Source: Lederbergia panacisoli (lineage in GTDB: Bacteria > Bacillota > Bacilli > Bacillales > Bacillaceae_C). Taken from it: a stretch of 64,000 bases of DNA. A program made the translations under genes and the position numbers. Numbering within the stretch: position 1 is the first letter of the stretch; every line of letters starts with the position of its first letter. The notes under the pieces are model-generated. The model did not search any database and was not told the origin of the DNA. It saw only the letters and a list, made by a program, of their open reading frames with translations. Shown piece by piece: positions 1-7,909 of the stretch. The DNA lies in assembly GCF_024626525.1 (NCBI RefSeq), contig NZ_JANJGU010000005.1:1-64000 (forward strand). Direction: 5' to 3'.

Positions 1-117
<117 letters not shown>

Positions 118-144
118 CATACATAATTTTAACATTTTGATTTT

Positions 145-220
145 GGAGGATTAGCTCAGCTGGGAGAGCATCTGCCTTACAAGCAGAGGGTCGGCGGTTC
201 GATCCCGTCATCCTCCACCA
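145..220 (+). tRNA. tRNA-Val (TAC)
   Basis: Full cloverleaf with GGAGGAT/ATCCTCC acceptor arms, anticodon TAC in the loop CTTACAA, T-loop GGTTCGATCC and an encoded CCA. First tRNA after the 5S gene. Confidence 0.97.
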
Positions 221-223
221 TAT

Positions 224-299
<76 letters not shown>

Positions 300-316
300 G
301 TCCTGTTTAATTGTAC

Positions 317-392
317 GAGCCATTAGCTCAGTCGGTAGAGCATCTGACTTTTAATCAGAGGGTCGCAGGTTCGAATCCTGCATGGCTCACCA
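317..392 (+). tRNA. tRNA-Lys (TTT)
   Basis: Acceptor GAGCCAT pairs with ATGGCTC. The anticodon loop CTTTTAA gives TTT. CCA is encoded. It is followed by a 62-base spacer containing two hairpins. Confidence 0.97.
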
Positions 393-450
393 AAGTTTTT
401 TGCCGCAGGCAAAATAACTTACCTTAATTTGCGACAGCAAATAAATTACC
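393..450 (+). repeat. hairpin pair in tRNA-Lys/tRNA-Leu spacer
   Basis: Bases 393-420 fold as AAGTT-TTTTGCC, loop GCA, GGCAAAA-T-AACTT. A second shorter stem, TTTGC/GCAAA, follows within 421-450. The same design, with different inner bases, recurs at 738-796 and 1526-1648. Confidence 0.6.
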
Positions 451-454
451 CTTT

Positions 455-536
455 GCGGGTGTGGTGGAACTGGCAGACACGCTAGACTTAGGATCTAGTG
501 CCGTAAGGCGTGGGGGTTCGACTCCCTTCACCCGCA
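455..536 (+). tRNA. tRNA-Leu (TAG), no encoded CCA
   Basis: Class II tRNA with a long variable arm. Acceptor GCGGGTG pairs with CACCCGC, discriminator A. The loop CTTAGGA gives anticodon TAG. The sequence after the discriminator is TTAT, so CCA must be added after transcription. Confidence 0.96.
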
Positions 537-568
537 TTATTAGCTTTTGTTGAGAGTTGTTAAACCAC

Positions 569-643
569 GCGGAAGTAGTTCAGTGGTAGAACACCACCTT
601 GCCAAGGTGGGGGTCGCGGGTTCGAATCCCGTCTTCCGCTCCA
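569..643 (+). tRNA. tRNA-Gly (GCC)
   Basis: Acceptor GCGGAAG pairs with CTTCCGC. The loop TTGCCAA gives GCC. CCA is encoded. The D-loop is short (TTCAGTGGTAGAA), as usual for bacterial tRNA-Gly. Confidence 0.97.
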
Positions 644-649
644 ACTTAT

Positions 650-735
650 GCCGGGGTGGCGGAACTGGCAGACGCACAGGACTTAAAATCCTGCGGTAGG
701 TGACTACCGTACCGGTTCGATTCCGGTTCTCGGCA
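650..735 (+). tRNA. tRNA-Leu (TAA), no encoded CCA
   Basis: Class II tRNA with a long variable arm. The loop CTTAAAA gives anticodon TAA. It ends CGGCA followed by TTAAG, so CCA is not encoded. Two hairpins follow in the spacer. Confidence 0.96.
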
Positions 736-737
736 TT

Positions 738-796
738 AAGGTTTTTTGCTTCAGCAAAATAACCTTCCATTAAAATTTGCTTCAGCAAAATAACCT
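738..796 (+). repeat. hairpin pair in tRNA-Leu/tRNA-Arg spacer
   Basis: Bases 738-766 fold as AAGGTT-TTTTGC, loop TTCA, GCAAAA-T-AACCTT. Bases 775-791 repeat the core ATTTGC-TTCA-GCAAAAT. Both copies follow a tRNA that lacks an encoded CCA. Confidence 0.6.
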
Positions 797-852
797 AACA
801 GTATAAATATTTCTCAGAGTAATTTTTCTCAAGCAAGTAACTTTCTATACAT

Positions 853-929
<77 letters not shown>

Positions 930-957
930 ATATAACTTTATAAAATATATAAAATTT

Positions 958-1034
958 CGGGAAGTAGCTCAGCTTGGTAGAGCACTTGGTTTGGGACCAA
1001 GGGGTCGCAGGTTCGAATCCTGTCTTCCCGACCA
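958..1034 (+). tRNA. tRNA-Pro (TGG)
   Basis: Acceptor CGGGAAG pairs with CTTCCCG. The loop TTTGGGA gives TGG. CCA is encoded. Confidence 0.97.
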
Positions 1035-1051
1035 CTACTGAAATTATGTTT

Positions 1052-1127
1052 GGGGCCTTAGCTCAGCTGGGAGAGCGCCTGCTTTGCACGCAGGAGGTCA
1101 GCGGTTCGATCCCGCTAGGCTCCACCA
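1052..1127 (+). tRNA. tRNA-Ala (TGC)
   Basis: Acceptor GGGGCCT pairs with AGGCTCC with one G-T wobble. The loop TTTGCAC gives anticodon TGC. CCA is encoded. Confidence 0.97.
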
Positions 1128-1153
1128 TTTTTATGTAAAAGAACAACAATAAT

Positions 1154-1230
1154 GGCGGCGTAGCTCAGCTGGCTAGAGCGTACGGTTCATACCCGTGAGG
1201 TCGTGGGTTCGATCCCCTCCGCCGCTACCA
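1154..1230 (+). tRNA. tRNA-Met (CAT), elongator
   Basis: Acceptor GGCGGCG pairs with CGCCGCT with a terminal mismatch allowance. The loop TTCATAC gives CAT. CCA is encoded. The normally paired acceptor start separates it from the initiator at 1443, and the body resembles elongator tRNA-Met. Confidence 0.9.
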
Positions 1231-1236
1231 TTTATT

Positions 1237-1313
1237 GGACCTTTAGCTCAGCTGGTTAGAGCAGACGGCTCATAACCGTCCGGTCGTAGGTTCGAGTCCT
1301 ACAAGGTCCACCA
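1237..1313 (+). tRNA. tRNA-Ile2 (CAT, lysidine-modified type)
   Basis: The encoded anticodon is CAT, but the GGACCTT/AAGGTCC acceptor and the CTCATAA loop match the tRNA-Ile2 family, in which C34 becomes lysidine through TilS and reads AUA. It also sits where tRNA-Ile2 lies in the B. subtilis trnB order. A tRNA-Met identity is the alternative. Confidence 0.85.
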
Positions 1314-1328
1314 TTATTCTTGACATAT

Positions 1329-1421
1329 GGAGGAATACCCAAGTTCGGCTGAAGGGATCGGTCTTGAAAACCGACAGGCGGGTTAAACCGCGCGGGGGTT
1401 CGAATCCCTCTTCCTCCGCCA
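1329..1421 (+). tRNA. tRNA-Ser (TGA)
   Basis: Class II tRNA of 93 bases with a long variable arm. The loop TCTTGAAAA gives anticodon TGA. Acceptor GGAGGAA pairs with TTCCTCC, and CCA is encoded. Confidence 0.97.
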
Positions 1422-1442
1422 TATGATTTATCTTTTTATTAT

Positions 1443-1516
<74 letters not shown>

Positions 1517-1525
1517 TTAAGTTGC

Positions 1526-1648
1526 TTTCAAATAAACTTGAAGGTAATGAAGGTTATTTTTAAATTTCATTTGAAAAATAATGTAAGTTATTTTCGAGTG
1601 AACTCGAAGGTAATGTAGGTTATTTTCAAATTTCATTTGAAAAAACCC
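1526..1648 (+). repeat. tandem hairpin repeats in fMet/Asp spacer
   Basis: Two direct copies of about 65 bases share the core GAAGGTAATG.AGGTTATTTT followed by an AAATTTCATTT loop. They contain stems TTCGAGT/ACTCGAA at 1593-1608 and GGTT-A-TTTTCAAA/TTTGAAAA-AACC at 1618-1647. The last stem has the same outer GGTT/AACC arms as the hairpins at 393 and 738. Confidence 0.6.
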
Positions 1649-1649
1649 T

Positions 1650-1726
1650 GGTCCGGTAGTTCAGTTGGTTAGAATGCCTGCCTGTCACGCAGGAGGTCGC
1701 GGGTTCGAGTCCCGTCCGGACCGCCA
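1650..1726 (+). tRNA. tRNA-Asp (GTC)
   Basis: Acceptor GGTCCGG pairs with CCGGACC. The loop CTGTCAC gives GTC. Discriminator G and CCA are encoded. Confidence 0.97.
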
Positions 1727-1733
1727 TAATAGT

Positions 1734-1809
1734 GGCTCAGTAGCTCAGTCGGTAGAGCAAAGGACTGAAAATCCTTGTGTCGGCGGTTCGATTCCGTCCT
1801 GAGCCACCA
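1734..1809 (+). tRNA. tRNA-Phe (GAA)
   Basis: Acceptor GGCTCAG pairs with CTGAGCC. The loop CTGAAAA gives GAA. CCA is encoded. Confidence 0.97.
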
Positions 1810-1834
1810 TTTAAATCATACGGTGCAAAAGAAT

Positions 1835-1910
1835 GGCGGCTATGGCGAAATGGTCAACGCATCGGATTGTGGCTCCGACATCGTGGGTTCGATTCCCACT
1901 AGTCGCCCCA
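1835..1910 (+). tRNA. tRNA-His (GTG)
   Basis: The gene encodes the extra G at position -1 opposite discriminator C73, the identity mark of tRNA-His. The loop TTGTGGC gives GTG. CCA is encoded. Confidence 0.96.
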
Positions 1911-1939
1911 AATTATTTTGTGTTATGATATTAATACAT

Positions 1940-2013
1940 GCGGGTGTAGTTTAGTGGTAAAACCACAGCCTTCCAAGCTGTTGATGAGGGTTCGATTCCC
2001 TTCACCCGCTCCA
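1940..2013 (+). tRNA. tRNA-Gly (TCC)
   Basis: Acceptor GCGGGTG pairs with CACCCGC. The loop CTTCCAA gives TCC. CCA is encoded. Confidence 0.97.
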
Positions 2014-2026
2014 TATTTTAAAATAT

Positions 2027-2103
<77 letters not shown>

Positions 2104-2104
2104 T

Positions 2105-2176
2105 TCCGCAGTAGCTCAGTGGTAGAGCTATCGGCTGTTAACCGATCGGTCGTAGGTTCGAATCCTACCTGCGGAG
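2105..2176 (+). tRNA. tRNA-Asn (GTT), no encoded CCA
   Basis: Acceptor TCCGCAG pairs with CTGCGGA, discriminator G. The loop CTGTTAA gives GTT. TAG follows the discriminator, so CCA is not encoded. One base separates it from tRNA-Ile. Confidence 0.95.
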
Positions 2177-2186
2177 TAGTTAATAT

Positions 2187-2277
2187 GGGGAAGTACTCAA
2201 GAGGCTGAAGAGGTGCCCCTGCTAAGGGCATAGGTCGCGTAAGCGGCGCGAGGGTTCAAATCCCTCCTTCTCCGCCA
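2187..2277 (+). tRNA. tRNA-Ser (GCT)
   Basis: Class II tRNA with a long variable arm. Acceptor GGGGAAG pairs with CTTCTCC with one G-T pair. The loop CTGCTAA gives GCT. CCA is encoded. Confidence 0.97.
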
Positions 2278-2290
2278 TACATTTTTTATT

Positions 2291-2362
2291 GGCCCCTTGG
2301 TCAAGCGGTTAAGACACCGCCCTTTCACGGCGGTAACACGGGTTCGAATCCCGTAGGGGTCA
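2291..2362 (+). tRNA. tRNA-Glu (TTC), no encoded CCA
   Basis: Acceptor GGCCCCT pairs with AGGGGTC with one wobble. The loop CTTTCAC gives TTC. The discriminator A is followed by TCA, so CCA is not encoded. It is the last of 21 tRNAs and is followed directly by a terminator. Confidence 0.95.
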
Positions 2363-2364
2363 TC

Positions 2365-2410
2365 AATATAACAAAAAAACCATCAATAAGATGGTTTTTT
2401 GTTATATTTT
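2365..2410. terminator. bidirectional terminator between tRNA block and yteA
   Basis: AACCATC-AATAA-GATGGTT core hairpin flanked by runs of A and T on both sides, extended by AATATAAC/GTTATATT. It can end both the tRNA transcript and the converging yteA transcript. Confidence 0.85.
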
Positions 2411-3154
2411 TTATTCGTCCTCATCTACATAGCCATCGGTATACTTATACGGAACATCTCCAAATGGCGCTTCAATTCCTTCTTTATCCAATATTTCTTC
2501 GTATTCCATCTTTTCTTCAGACGTATATGTTTTAACACCTTTTCCGTCTAAATCTGTTCCAATAAAGGTTTCGTATTCTTCCGTAAACCCATCTTTTATT
2601 TCACCTTCGTATAAATCATCATAGTCATTAAAGTCTCCTTCAAAATCGGAGGGAGTTTCTGATGTACCGTACCTGGCTACTTCCTGAAAACTATCGTGAT
2701 AATCTTTAACTTCACTTCTTTTGTCACGGTAGGCAAATGAATTGTCAACAGCAGGCTTTAATAGTTCTTCTTCGACTGGGCGGTCAGTAGGTAAAATTTG
2801 TTCAGGGGAATGCTCTACACAAAAGGTTGTATTCGGTATTGCTTGGAGCCGTTCATAAGGTATTTCTTTGCCACATTCTTCACATTTTCCATACGTCCCG
2901 GCTTCTATTGCTTCAAGTGCTTGATCCACCTTCACTAGTTCTGATTCAGAATGGATGGCAAGAGCAAAGTCTCTTTCCCGTTCGAATAGTTCTGTTCCCA
3001 TATCTGCGGGGTGATTGTCATACATCGATAATTCACTTTCTCTTGCATTGCCGCTTCCAACTGTTTCTTCATCTTCATGAATATTATGGGTCAATTCCTT
3101 CTTTATCTCTAAAAGTTCATTTTTTAAACTTGCTAATTGTTGTTGTGTCAGCAT
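2411..3154 (-). CDS. yteA: YteA family protein, TraR/DksA-type zinc finger
   Basis: A 247-residue protein of the YteA family. An N-terminal helical region is followed by the motif RESELSMYDNHPADMGTELFERE and then a TraR/DksA-like finger at about residues 91-115. Its visible ligands are CEEC and CVEH, so the fourth position is His instead of Cys. The acidic C-terminal half has a GTDLDGKGVKTYTSEE segment seen in this family. The role of the family is not settled; it is linked to sporulation and general stress in Bacillus. I chose the ATG at 3154 over the GTG and ATG just upstream because an AAAGGATGTGAT ribosome site overlaps those and the family begins MLT. It converges with the tRNA block. 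Confidence 0.85.
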   Translation of the reverse strand: MLTQQQLASLKNELLEIKKELTHNIHEDEETVGSGNARESELSMYDNHPADMGTELFERERDFALAIHSESELVKVDQALEAIEAGTYGKCEECGKEIPYERLQAIPNTTFCVEHSPEQILPTDRPVEEELLKPAVDNSFAYRDKRSEVKDYHDSFQEVARYGTSETPSDFEGDFNDYDDLYEGEIKDGFTEEYETFIGTDLDGKGVKTYTSEEKMEYEEILDKEGIEAPFGDVPYKYTDGYVDEDE

Positions 3155-3259
3155 TTCCATCACATCCTTTATATCAATTCATTTCTAGTATGACCTATTG
3201 TTTGCAAACAACCATTTCCTTATAGTTTCCTTTTTTTGCAAAGAGGTAAACATCTTTTG

Positions 3260-3287
3260 AAAAGCGGAAGTGCTGGAGCTGGACAAA
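3260..3287. repeat. end-only copy of dispersed repeat
   Basis: AAAAGCGGAAG is joined directly to TGCTGGAGCTGGACA. These are the left and right ends of the ~175-bp element seen at 26081 and 28975, with the interior missing. Confidence 0.55.
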
Positions 3288-3554
3288 AATGTCATCACAT
3301 CAAGAAATAAGACCTTTTAGAAATCTATATTTTCTTTTTAAATACAGGCTCCGTTATTATTTATTGTTGATTTTCGTGTTGGTATTGAGAATAAATAGGC
3401 GGAGAATTTCCGGTTATTGTAAATAAACCAGCTTATGAAGCAGAAATAAGAGGAGATATTCCGGTAAACTGCTCTAAATATAATAAAATCCAAAGACTTG
3501 GACCATAAAAACGGAAAATCTTCCCTTATATTTAAGGAAATATGGGTATTTCCC

Positions 3555-3583
3555 AAAATAAACGGAATTGTTCCGTTTATTTT
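3555..3583. repeat. perfect 13-bp inverted repeat
   Basis: AAAATAAACGGAA at 3555-3567 and its exact reverse complement at 3571-3583 flank the 3-base loop TTG. There is no adjacent T run on either strand beyond the stem itself, so it does not look like a plain terminator. It is the best-preserved member of the motif series in this intergenic region. Confidence 0.7.
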
Positions 3584-3600
3584 CAGGGTAGCCTAAATAT

Positions 3601-3631
3601 AAAAAAACACTTGTCATTAAGACAAGTGTTT
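3601..3631 (-). terminator. menA terminator
   Basis: On the minus strand AACACTTGTC pairs with GACAAGTGTT across a 5-base loop and is followed by a run of T. The hairpin begins inside the menA stop codon. Confidence 0.85.
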
Positions 3632-4553
3632 AAGCAAAATAACTTATGAAAAGTCCGATTGCCATAAGAAAACCGAAGATTGTATTCGTCTGAGCGGTTG
3701 CTTTCATCGCCGGCATCATCTGAATTGGTTCCGTTTTTCCAATGAAACCCTTGACTGCTTTTAAAGCTTTAGGAATGCTAATAAATGTAATTAACAGCCA
3801 AAATGATGTTTCTGTAAAAAAGATTAAAAAGATAATCCAGCTGTAAGAAAGGATAAACATACCTGCTAAAAGGCCAATTGCTTTTTGTCTCCCAATAATA
3901 ATTGCGAGGGTTTTACGGCCATTTTCTTGATCTCCATCCAAATCCCGTATATTATTTGCTAGCATGATGCTTCCAATCAATATAGAAACGGGGATAGATA
4001 CAAGAATACTGATTTTTGAGATATAGCTAGTCTGAATAAAATAAGAAATTTGGATGATGACGACACCCATAAAGAAACCGGACATTAATTCGCCGAAAGG
4101 GGTGTAGGCAATGGGTCTAGGCCCACCTGTATAAAAGTATCCTACAGCCATGCAGATCACTCCGATGACAGCGATCCACCAACTGCTGTTAATTGTTATA
4201 TACAATCCTAATCCGATGGCTATGCCGAACAGAACGAAACCTAAGTATAGCACCGTCTTCGGTTTTACTCCGTTTCGGACAATGGCCCCACCGATTCCAA
4301 CGGAGTTTTCATGATCAAGCCCCCTGGCATAATCAAAATACTCATTAAACATATTAGTCGCAGTTTGAATGAGTAAGCTCGCCACGAGCATAGCGATAAA
4401 TAATGGAATATGAAATGGGCCACTTTTTATGGCTAAGGCCGTTCCTAATAAAACAGGGATAAAAGCGGCAGTCAATGTATGTGGACGGCTTAATTGCCAC
4501 CAAACCCGCCAACCTTTATCTGCTGGAACGACAGAATTTGTCTGTATATTCAT
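3630..4553 (-). CDS. menA: 1,4-dihydroxy-2-naphthoate polyprenyltransferase
   Basis: Integral membrane UbiA-family prenyltransferase that attaches the isoprenoid tail to 1,4-dihydroxy-2-naphthoate, making demethylmenaquinone. The first Asp-rich motif is visible in NMFNEYFDYARGLDHE (around residue 70) and the second in NNIRDLDGDQENGRKT (around residue 195), both needed for Mg-diphosphate binding. Several hydrophobic helices surround them. The start at 4553 (MNIQTNS) follows a GGGAG site; an upstream in-frame ATG would add 14 unlikely residues. It is divergent from the menFDHBEC operon, which supplies its substrate. Confidence 0.95.
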   Translation of the reverse strand: MNIQTNSVVPADKGWRVWWQLSRPHTLTAAFIPVLLGTALAIKSGPFHIPLFIAMLVASLLIQTATNMFNEYFDYARGLDHENSVGIGGAIVRNGVKPKTVLYLGFVLFGIAIGLGLYITINSSWWIAVIGVICMAVGYFYTGGPRPIAYTPFGELMSGFFMGVVIIQISYFIQTSYISKISILVSIPVSILIGSIMLANNIRDLDGDQENGRKTLAIIIGRQKAIGLLAGMFILSYSWIIFLIFFTETSFWLLITFISIPKALKAVKGFIGKTEPIQMMPAMKATAQTNTIFGFLMAIGLFISYFA

Positions 4554-4731
4554 TGCTTGTCTCTCCCTTAAAATAGTACAAATAAAACGAAGCATTTAAA
4601 ATCAAACTAAGAAAAATCAATCCCCTATAAAGTGTAGGTAATGAGTGCGCTTGTGTCAATCCATTTAATTAGGGAAATAAGGGAAATGTTTTCAGTAAGT
4701 ATGAATGCTACATTTAGATTCGATATTCATA

Positions 4732-4737
4732 TATAAT
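4732..4737 (+). promoter_or_regulatory. -10 element upstream of menF
   Basis: A perfect TATAAT lies 42 bases before the menF start. The best -35 candidate, CTACAT at 4708-4713 with an 18-base spacer, is poor, so the promoter may be weak or activator-dependent. Confidence 0.45.
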
Positions 4738-4778
4738 AAAGAAGTGAAAAAAGTATTAAAGTTTTTGGAGAGATTATA

Positions 4779-6170
4779 TTGACAAAAATATTGCAGACAA
4801 TCAATGATGATGCTTTACATAGCAAACCTAATGGGGAAAACAAACTTTACAGTATTACCCTTCCAATAGATTCTTATGATCCTATGGATTTTTTTAATTA
4901 TAAATCATCATCGTTTACTGGAGAAAGATTTTTTTGGAAAAGCTCTGATGGTCTTTTTGGGGCAGTAGGATTAGGAATTGCTGCCATGCTTTCAGTAGAT
5001 GGAGACGAAAACAGGTTCCAAGTGACAAACGAGCTATGGTATCAGCTCTTAAGGGATGCCGAAATTAAAAATTCCTCGGGAGTCCGGGGCACAGGGCCGC
5101 TGTTATTTGGAGGTTTTTCATTTGATCCAGATAATGAAAAAGAGATGGAATGGGAGAAATTTGGACACTCCACTTTATACTTGCCCTCTTATATGCTAAC
5201 CGTCGCTGAAGATCAGTATTATATAACGGTAAATGCAGTATGTAATGATTCCTTTTCTATTGAAACATTGCGGGAAAAAGCGAATAACTTTGTGCAACAA
5301 TTAACGAATGACAGCATTTTATATCAGGAAAATCCTATTAAAATAAAGGCATGTAAAGAAATAGCACCGGAGGATTGGGTTCATTCCGTAGAAGAGATCG
5401 TAAATATATTAAAGAAGTCTAATGTTAAAAAAGTTGTTTTAGCGCGAAAATTGCTGCTTGAGTTTGAGGAGCGTGCACAATCATCTTATATAATCAAACA
5501 ACTGCTTAAACAGCAGCCGACGAGCTTCGTATTTGCTTTAGAAGTCGGTGGCAGTTGTTTTCTTGGTGCATCGCCGGAGAGGCTAATTAAAAAGACAGGT
5601 AATCATGTTTTATCTACATGTTTAGCGGGATCGATTGGCCGTAATGAAAATGACCATGAAGATCAATTGCTTGGAGAAGCACTTTTAAAAGATCAAAAAA
5701 ACTTATTTGAACACGAATTAGTCGTATCAATGATTGAGGATGCACTAAAGCCTTATTGTACTGAACTCGAGATTCCTGAAGAACCGATTCTTATGAAAAT
5801 GCCCGATATCCAGCATTTATATACTCCAGTAGTAGGGATAGCAAATAAGGAATTTTCATTATTAAATGTTGTGGAAAAACTGCATCCCACACCTGCTTTA
5901 GGTGGAGTTCCGACGAAAGCAGCCCTAGAAATCATTCGAGAAAAGGAAAATATGGACAGAGGGTTTTATGCGGCTCCAATTGGATGGACTGATTATTTAG
6001 GGAATGGTGAGTTTGCTGTGGGTATTCGTTCCGGATTATTAAATGGAAATAAAGCATATTTATATGCAGGATGTGGATTAGTATCAGACTCTGTTTCAAA
6101 GGAAGAATTAAAAGAAACAAGGATTAAGTTTCAACCTATGCTAAAGGCAACCGGAGGAGAGAATGTATGA
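4779..6170 (+). CDS. menF: isochorismate synthase MenF
   Basis: Converts chorismate to isochorismate, the entry step of menaquinone synthesis. The C-terminal chorismate-binding domain shows the expected motifs: FLGASPERLI near residue 260, STCLAGSIGRN, HPTPALGGVPT near 367, GFYAAPIGW near 395 and YAGCGLVSDS near the end. Its 463 residues fit the family. The start is a TTG preceded by TTGGAGA; no ATG in the vicinity has a ribosome site. Its stop overlaps the menD start (ATGA), so translation is probably coupled. The PabB/TrpE family is excluded by the isochorismate-type AGSIGR motif. Confidence 0.95.
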   Translation: MTKILQTINDDALHSKPNGENKLYSITLPIDSYDPMDFFNYKSSSFTGERFFWKSSDGLFGAVGLGIAAMLSVDGDENRFQVTNELWYQLLRDAEIKNSSGVRGTGPLLFGGFSFDPDNEKEMEWEKFGHSTLYLPSYMLTVAEDQYYITVNAVCNDSFSIETLREKANNFVQQLTNDSILYQENPIKIKACKEIAPEDWVHSVEEIVNILKKSNVKKVVLARKLLLEFEERAQSSYIIKQLLKQQPTSFVFALEVGGSCFLGASPERLIKKTGNHVLSTCLAGSIGRNENDHEDQLLGEALLKDQKNLFEHELVVSMIEDALKPYCTELEIPEEPILMKMPDIQHLYTPVVGIANKEFSLLNVVEKLHPTPALGGVPTKAALEIIREKENMDRGFYAAPIGWTDYLGNGEFAVGIRSGLLNGNKAYLYAGCGLVSDSVSKEELKETRIKFQPMLKATGGENV

Positions 6171-7909
6171 GCCATCAGGAAGCACTCACTAAATATTTAG
6201 CAGCATTTATAACAGGTCTCGTCCAGGCTGGTGTTAAGGATGTTGTCATTAGTCCTGGGTCACGCTCTACTCCTCTTGCTTTAATGTTTTCAGAGCATCG
6301 AGATGTAAGAGTATTTATGAATGTTGATGAACGTTCCGCTGGATTTTTCGCTTTAGGGATCGCAAAGGCTTCAGAAAATCCGGTTGGCCTGCTTTGTACT
6401 TCTGGAACTGCAGCCGCTAATTATTATCCTGCTGTAATCGAGGCCAGTCTTTCCGGTGTCCCTCTTATTGTGATGACGGCAGACCGCCCCCATGAGCTTC
6501 GTGATGTTGGAGCTCCACAGGCGATTGACCAACTTCATTTATATGGGAGCCATGTAAACTGGTTTGCAGAAATGGCGTTGCCGGAAACTGGAATGGAACA
6601 GTTTAAATATGCTAAAACAACAGCGAGACGAGCTGTGAAAGAAGCGTTAGGACAAAATAAAGGCCCAGTTCATTTAAATTTCCCTTTACGGGAACCACTT
6701 CTACCGGTGCTTGACCCTTATCCTTTTAATGAAGAAGAGGAATCAATTGCTATTGAAGATGGCATCCTTTTTTTACCACATGGAAAATTAAAGAATATTG
6801 CAGAACAATTAAAGGGAAAAGAGAAGGGACTAATTATTTGTGGTCCAATAGAAGAACATGATTTTACCGAGGCTGTTACGATATTAGCAAAAAAACTTGG
6901 TTTCCCGATTTTAGCGGATCCACTCTCTCAACTTAGAAGTAGTTCTATGTCTGAAACGCCCGTGATAGATAGCTATGATGCAATTTTAAGGACAGAGGAG
7001 GCTGCAACAGCGTTAAAACCTGAGGTCATTATCCGCTTCGGGGGCATGCCAGTATCGAAGTCGCTTTCCCTATATTTAAAAAAACAAATGGATGCCGAGC
7101 ATTATGTTGTAGATAATGGATCGCGCTGGCGAGATCCAAATTACTCTGGAACAACGATGATTCATAGTAACGAAACAGCTTTTTGTACTGGACTAGCTTC
7201 GTTAATTGTGGAGCCACATTCACTCAACTGGCTATCAAAGTGGCTGGAAATGGATGAAATGGCGAAGAAGGTTATTGCTGCTCATATGGAATTAACAGAA
7301 GAGCTTGAAGAAGGAAAAGCAGTTTATGAGTTAGTCGATCTCCTTCCCGTAGAGAGCACTGTTTTTGTAGGAAATAGTATGCCGATTAGGGATATGGATA
7401 CGTTTTTTCATAAAAATAATAAAAATATTACGGTCATGGCAAACAGAGGTGCGAATGGAATTGACGGTGTTGTTTCCAGCGCTTTAGGTGCAGCGGTATA
7501 TAAAAGACCTCTTTTTCTCATTATTGGTGATCTTTCCTTTTTTCATGATCTGAACGGTTTGCTGATGGCCAAATTGCAAAAATTAAACATTAACATCATC
7601 TTGCTTAATAATGACGGTGGAGGAATATTCTCCTATTTACCACAATATGGTGAACCGAGGCATTTTGAAATATTATTTGGGACGCCTACCGGCTTAAATT
7701 ATGAACATGCTGTACAAATGTATCATGGCATGTATACAAAAATCTTGGATTGGGAAGGTTTAAAAATGGCCGTTCTAGATGCTGTCAGCTACGAGGGTTT
7801 GAATGTTATTGAGATTCCGACAGATCGCGAAAAAAATTTGTCCTCCCATCGTGAAATGTGGAAGAAGGTTTCCCAGGAAATAAGTCTTTTATTACAGGAT
7901 GTTGAATAA
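6167..7909 (+). CDS. menD: SEPHCHC synthase MenD
   Basis: Thiamine-diphosphate enzyme that adds the succinic semialdehyde unit from 2-oxoglutarate to isochorismate. The N-terminal ThDP pyrimidine domain shows SPGSRSTPLAL near residue 28 and the DERSAGFFALGIAKAS segment with the catalytic Glu. The C-terminal ThDP-binding motif GDLSFFHDLNGLL lies near residue 454 and ends in the NNDGGGIFSYLP segment. Its 580 residues are the normal length. It overlaps menF by 4 bases and menH by 1 base, so it sits in the middle of a tightly coupled operon. Confidence 0.97.
   Translation: MSHQEALTKYLAAFITGLVQAGVKDVVISPGSRSTPLALMFSEHRDVRVFMNVDERSAGFFALGIAKASENPVGLLCTSGTAAANYYPAVIEASLSGVPLIVMTADRPHELRDVGAPQAIDQLHLYGSHVNWFAEMALPETGMEQFKYAKTTARRAVKEALGQNKGPVHLNFPLREPLLPVLDPYPFNEEEESIAIEDGILFLPHGKLKNIAEQLKGKEKGLIICGPIEEHDFTEAVTILAKKLGFPILADPLSQLRSSSMSETPVIDSYDAILRTEEAATALKPEVIIRFGGMPVSKSLSLYLKKQMDAEHYVVDNGSRWRDPNYSGTTMIHSNETAFCTGLASLIVEPHSLNWLSKWLEMDEMAKKVIAAHMELTEELEEGKAVYELVDLLPVESTVFVGNSMPIRDMDTFFHKNNKNITVMANRGANGIDGVVSSALGAAVYKRPLFLIIGDLSFFHDLNGLLMAKLQKLNINIILLNNDGGGIFSYLPQYGEPRHFEILFGTPTGLNYEHAVQMYHGMYTKILDWEGLKMAVLDAVSYEGLNVIEIPTDREKNLSSHREMWKKVSQEISLLLQDVE

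Larger units (their letters stand above)
3155..3602. other. 448-bp intergenic region with quasi-palindromic motifs
   Basis: No convincing gene is present. It holds a short dispersed-repeat remnant at 3260-3287 and a series of related quasi-palindromes of the form AATAA..CGGA....TCCG.TTATT, near 3391-3420, 3447-3472, 3508-3530 and 3555-3583. The last is a perfect 13-bp inverted repeat with a 3-base loop. A 72-codon open frame here has no supporting features. Confidence 0.5.

Noticed and set aside
3338-3556. 72-codon minus-strand frame in the yteA-menA gap
   Set aside because: No ribosome site and it crosses the quasi-palindromic motif series; treated as non-coding.
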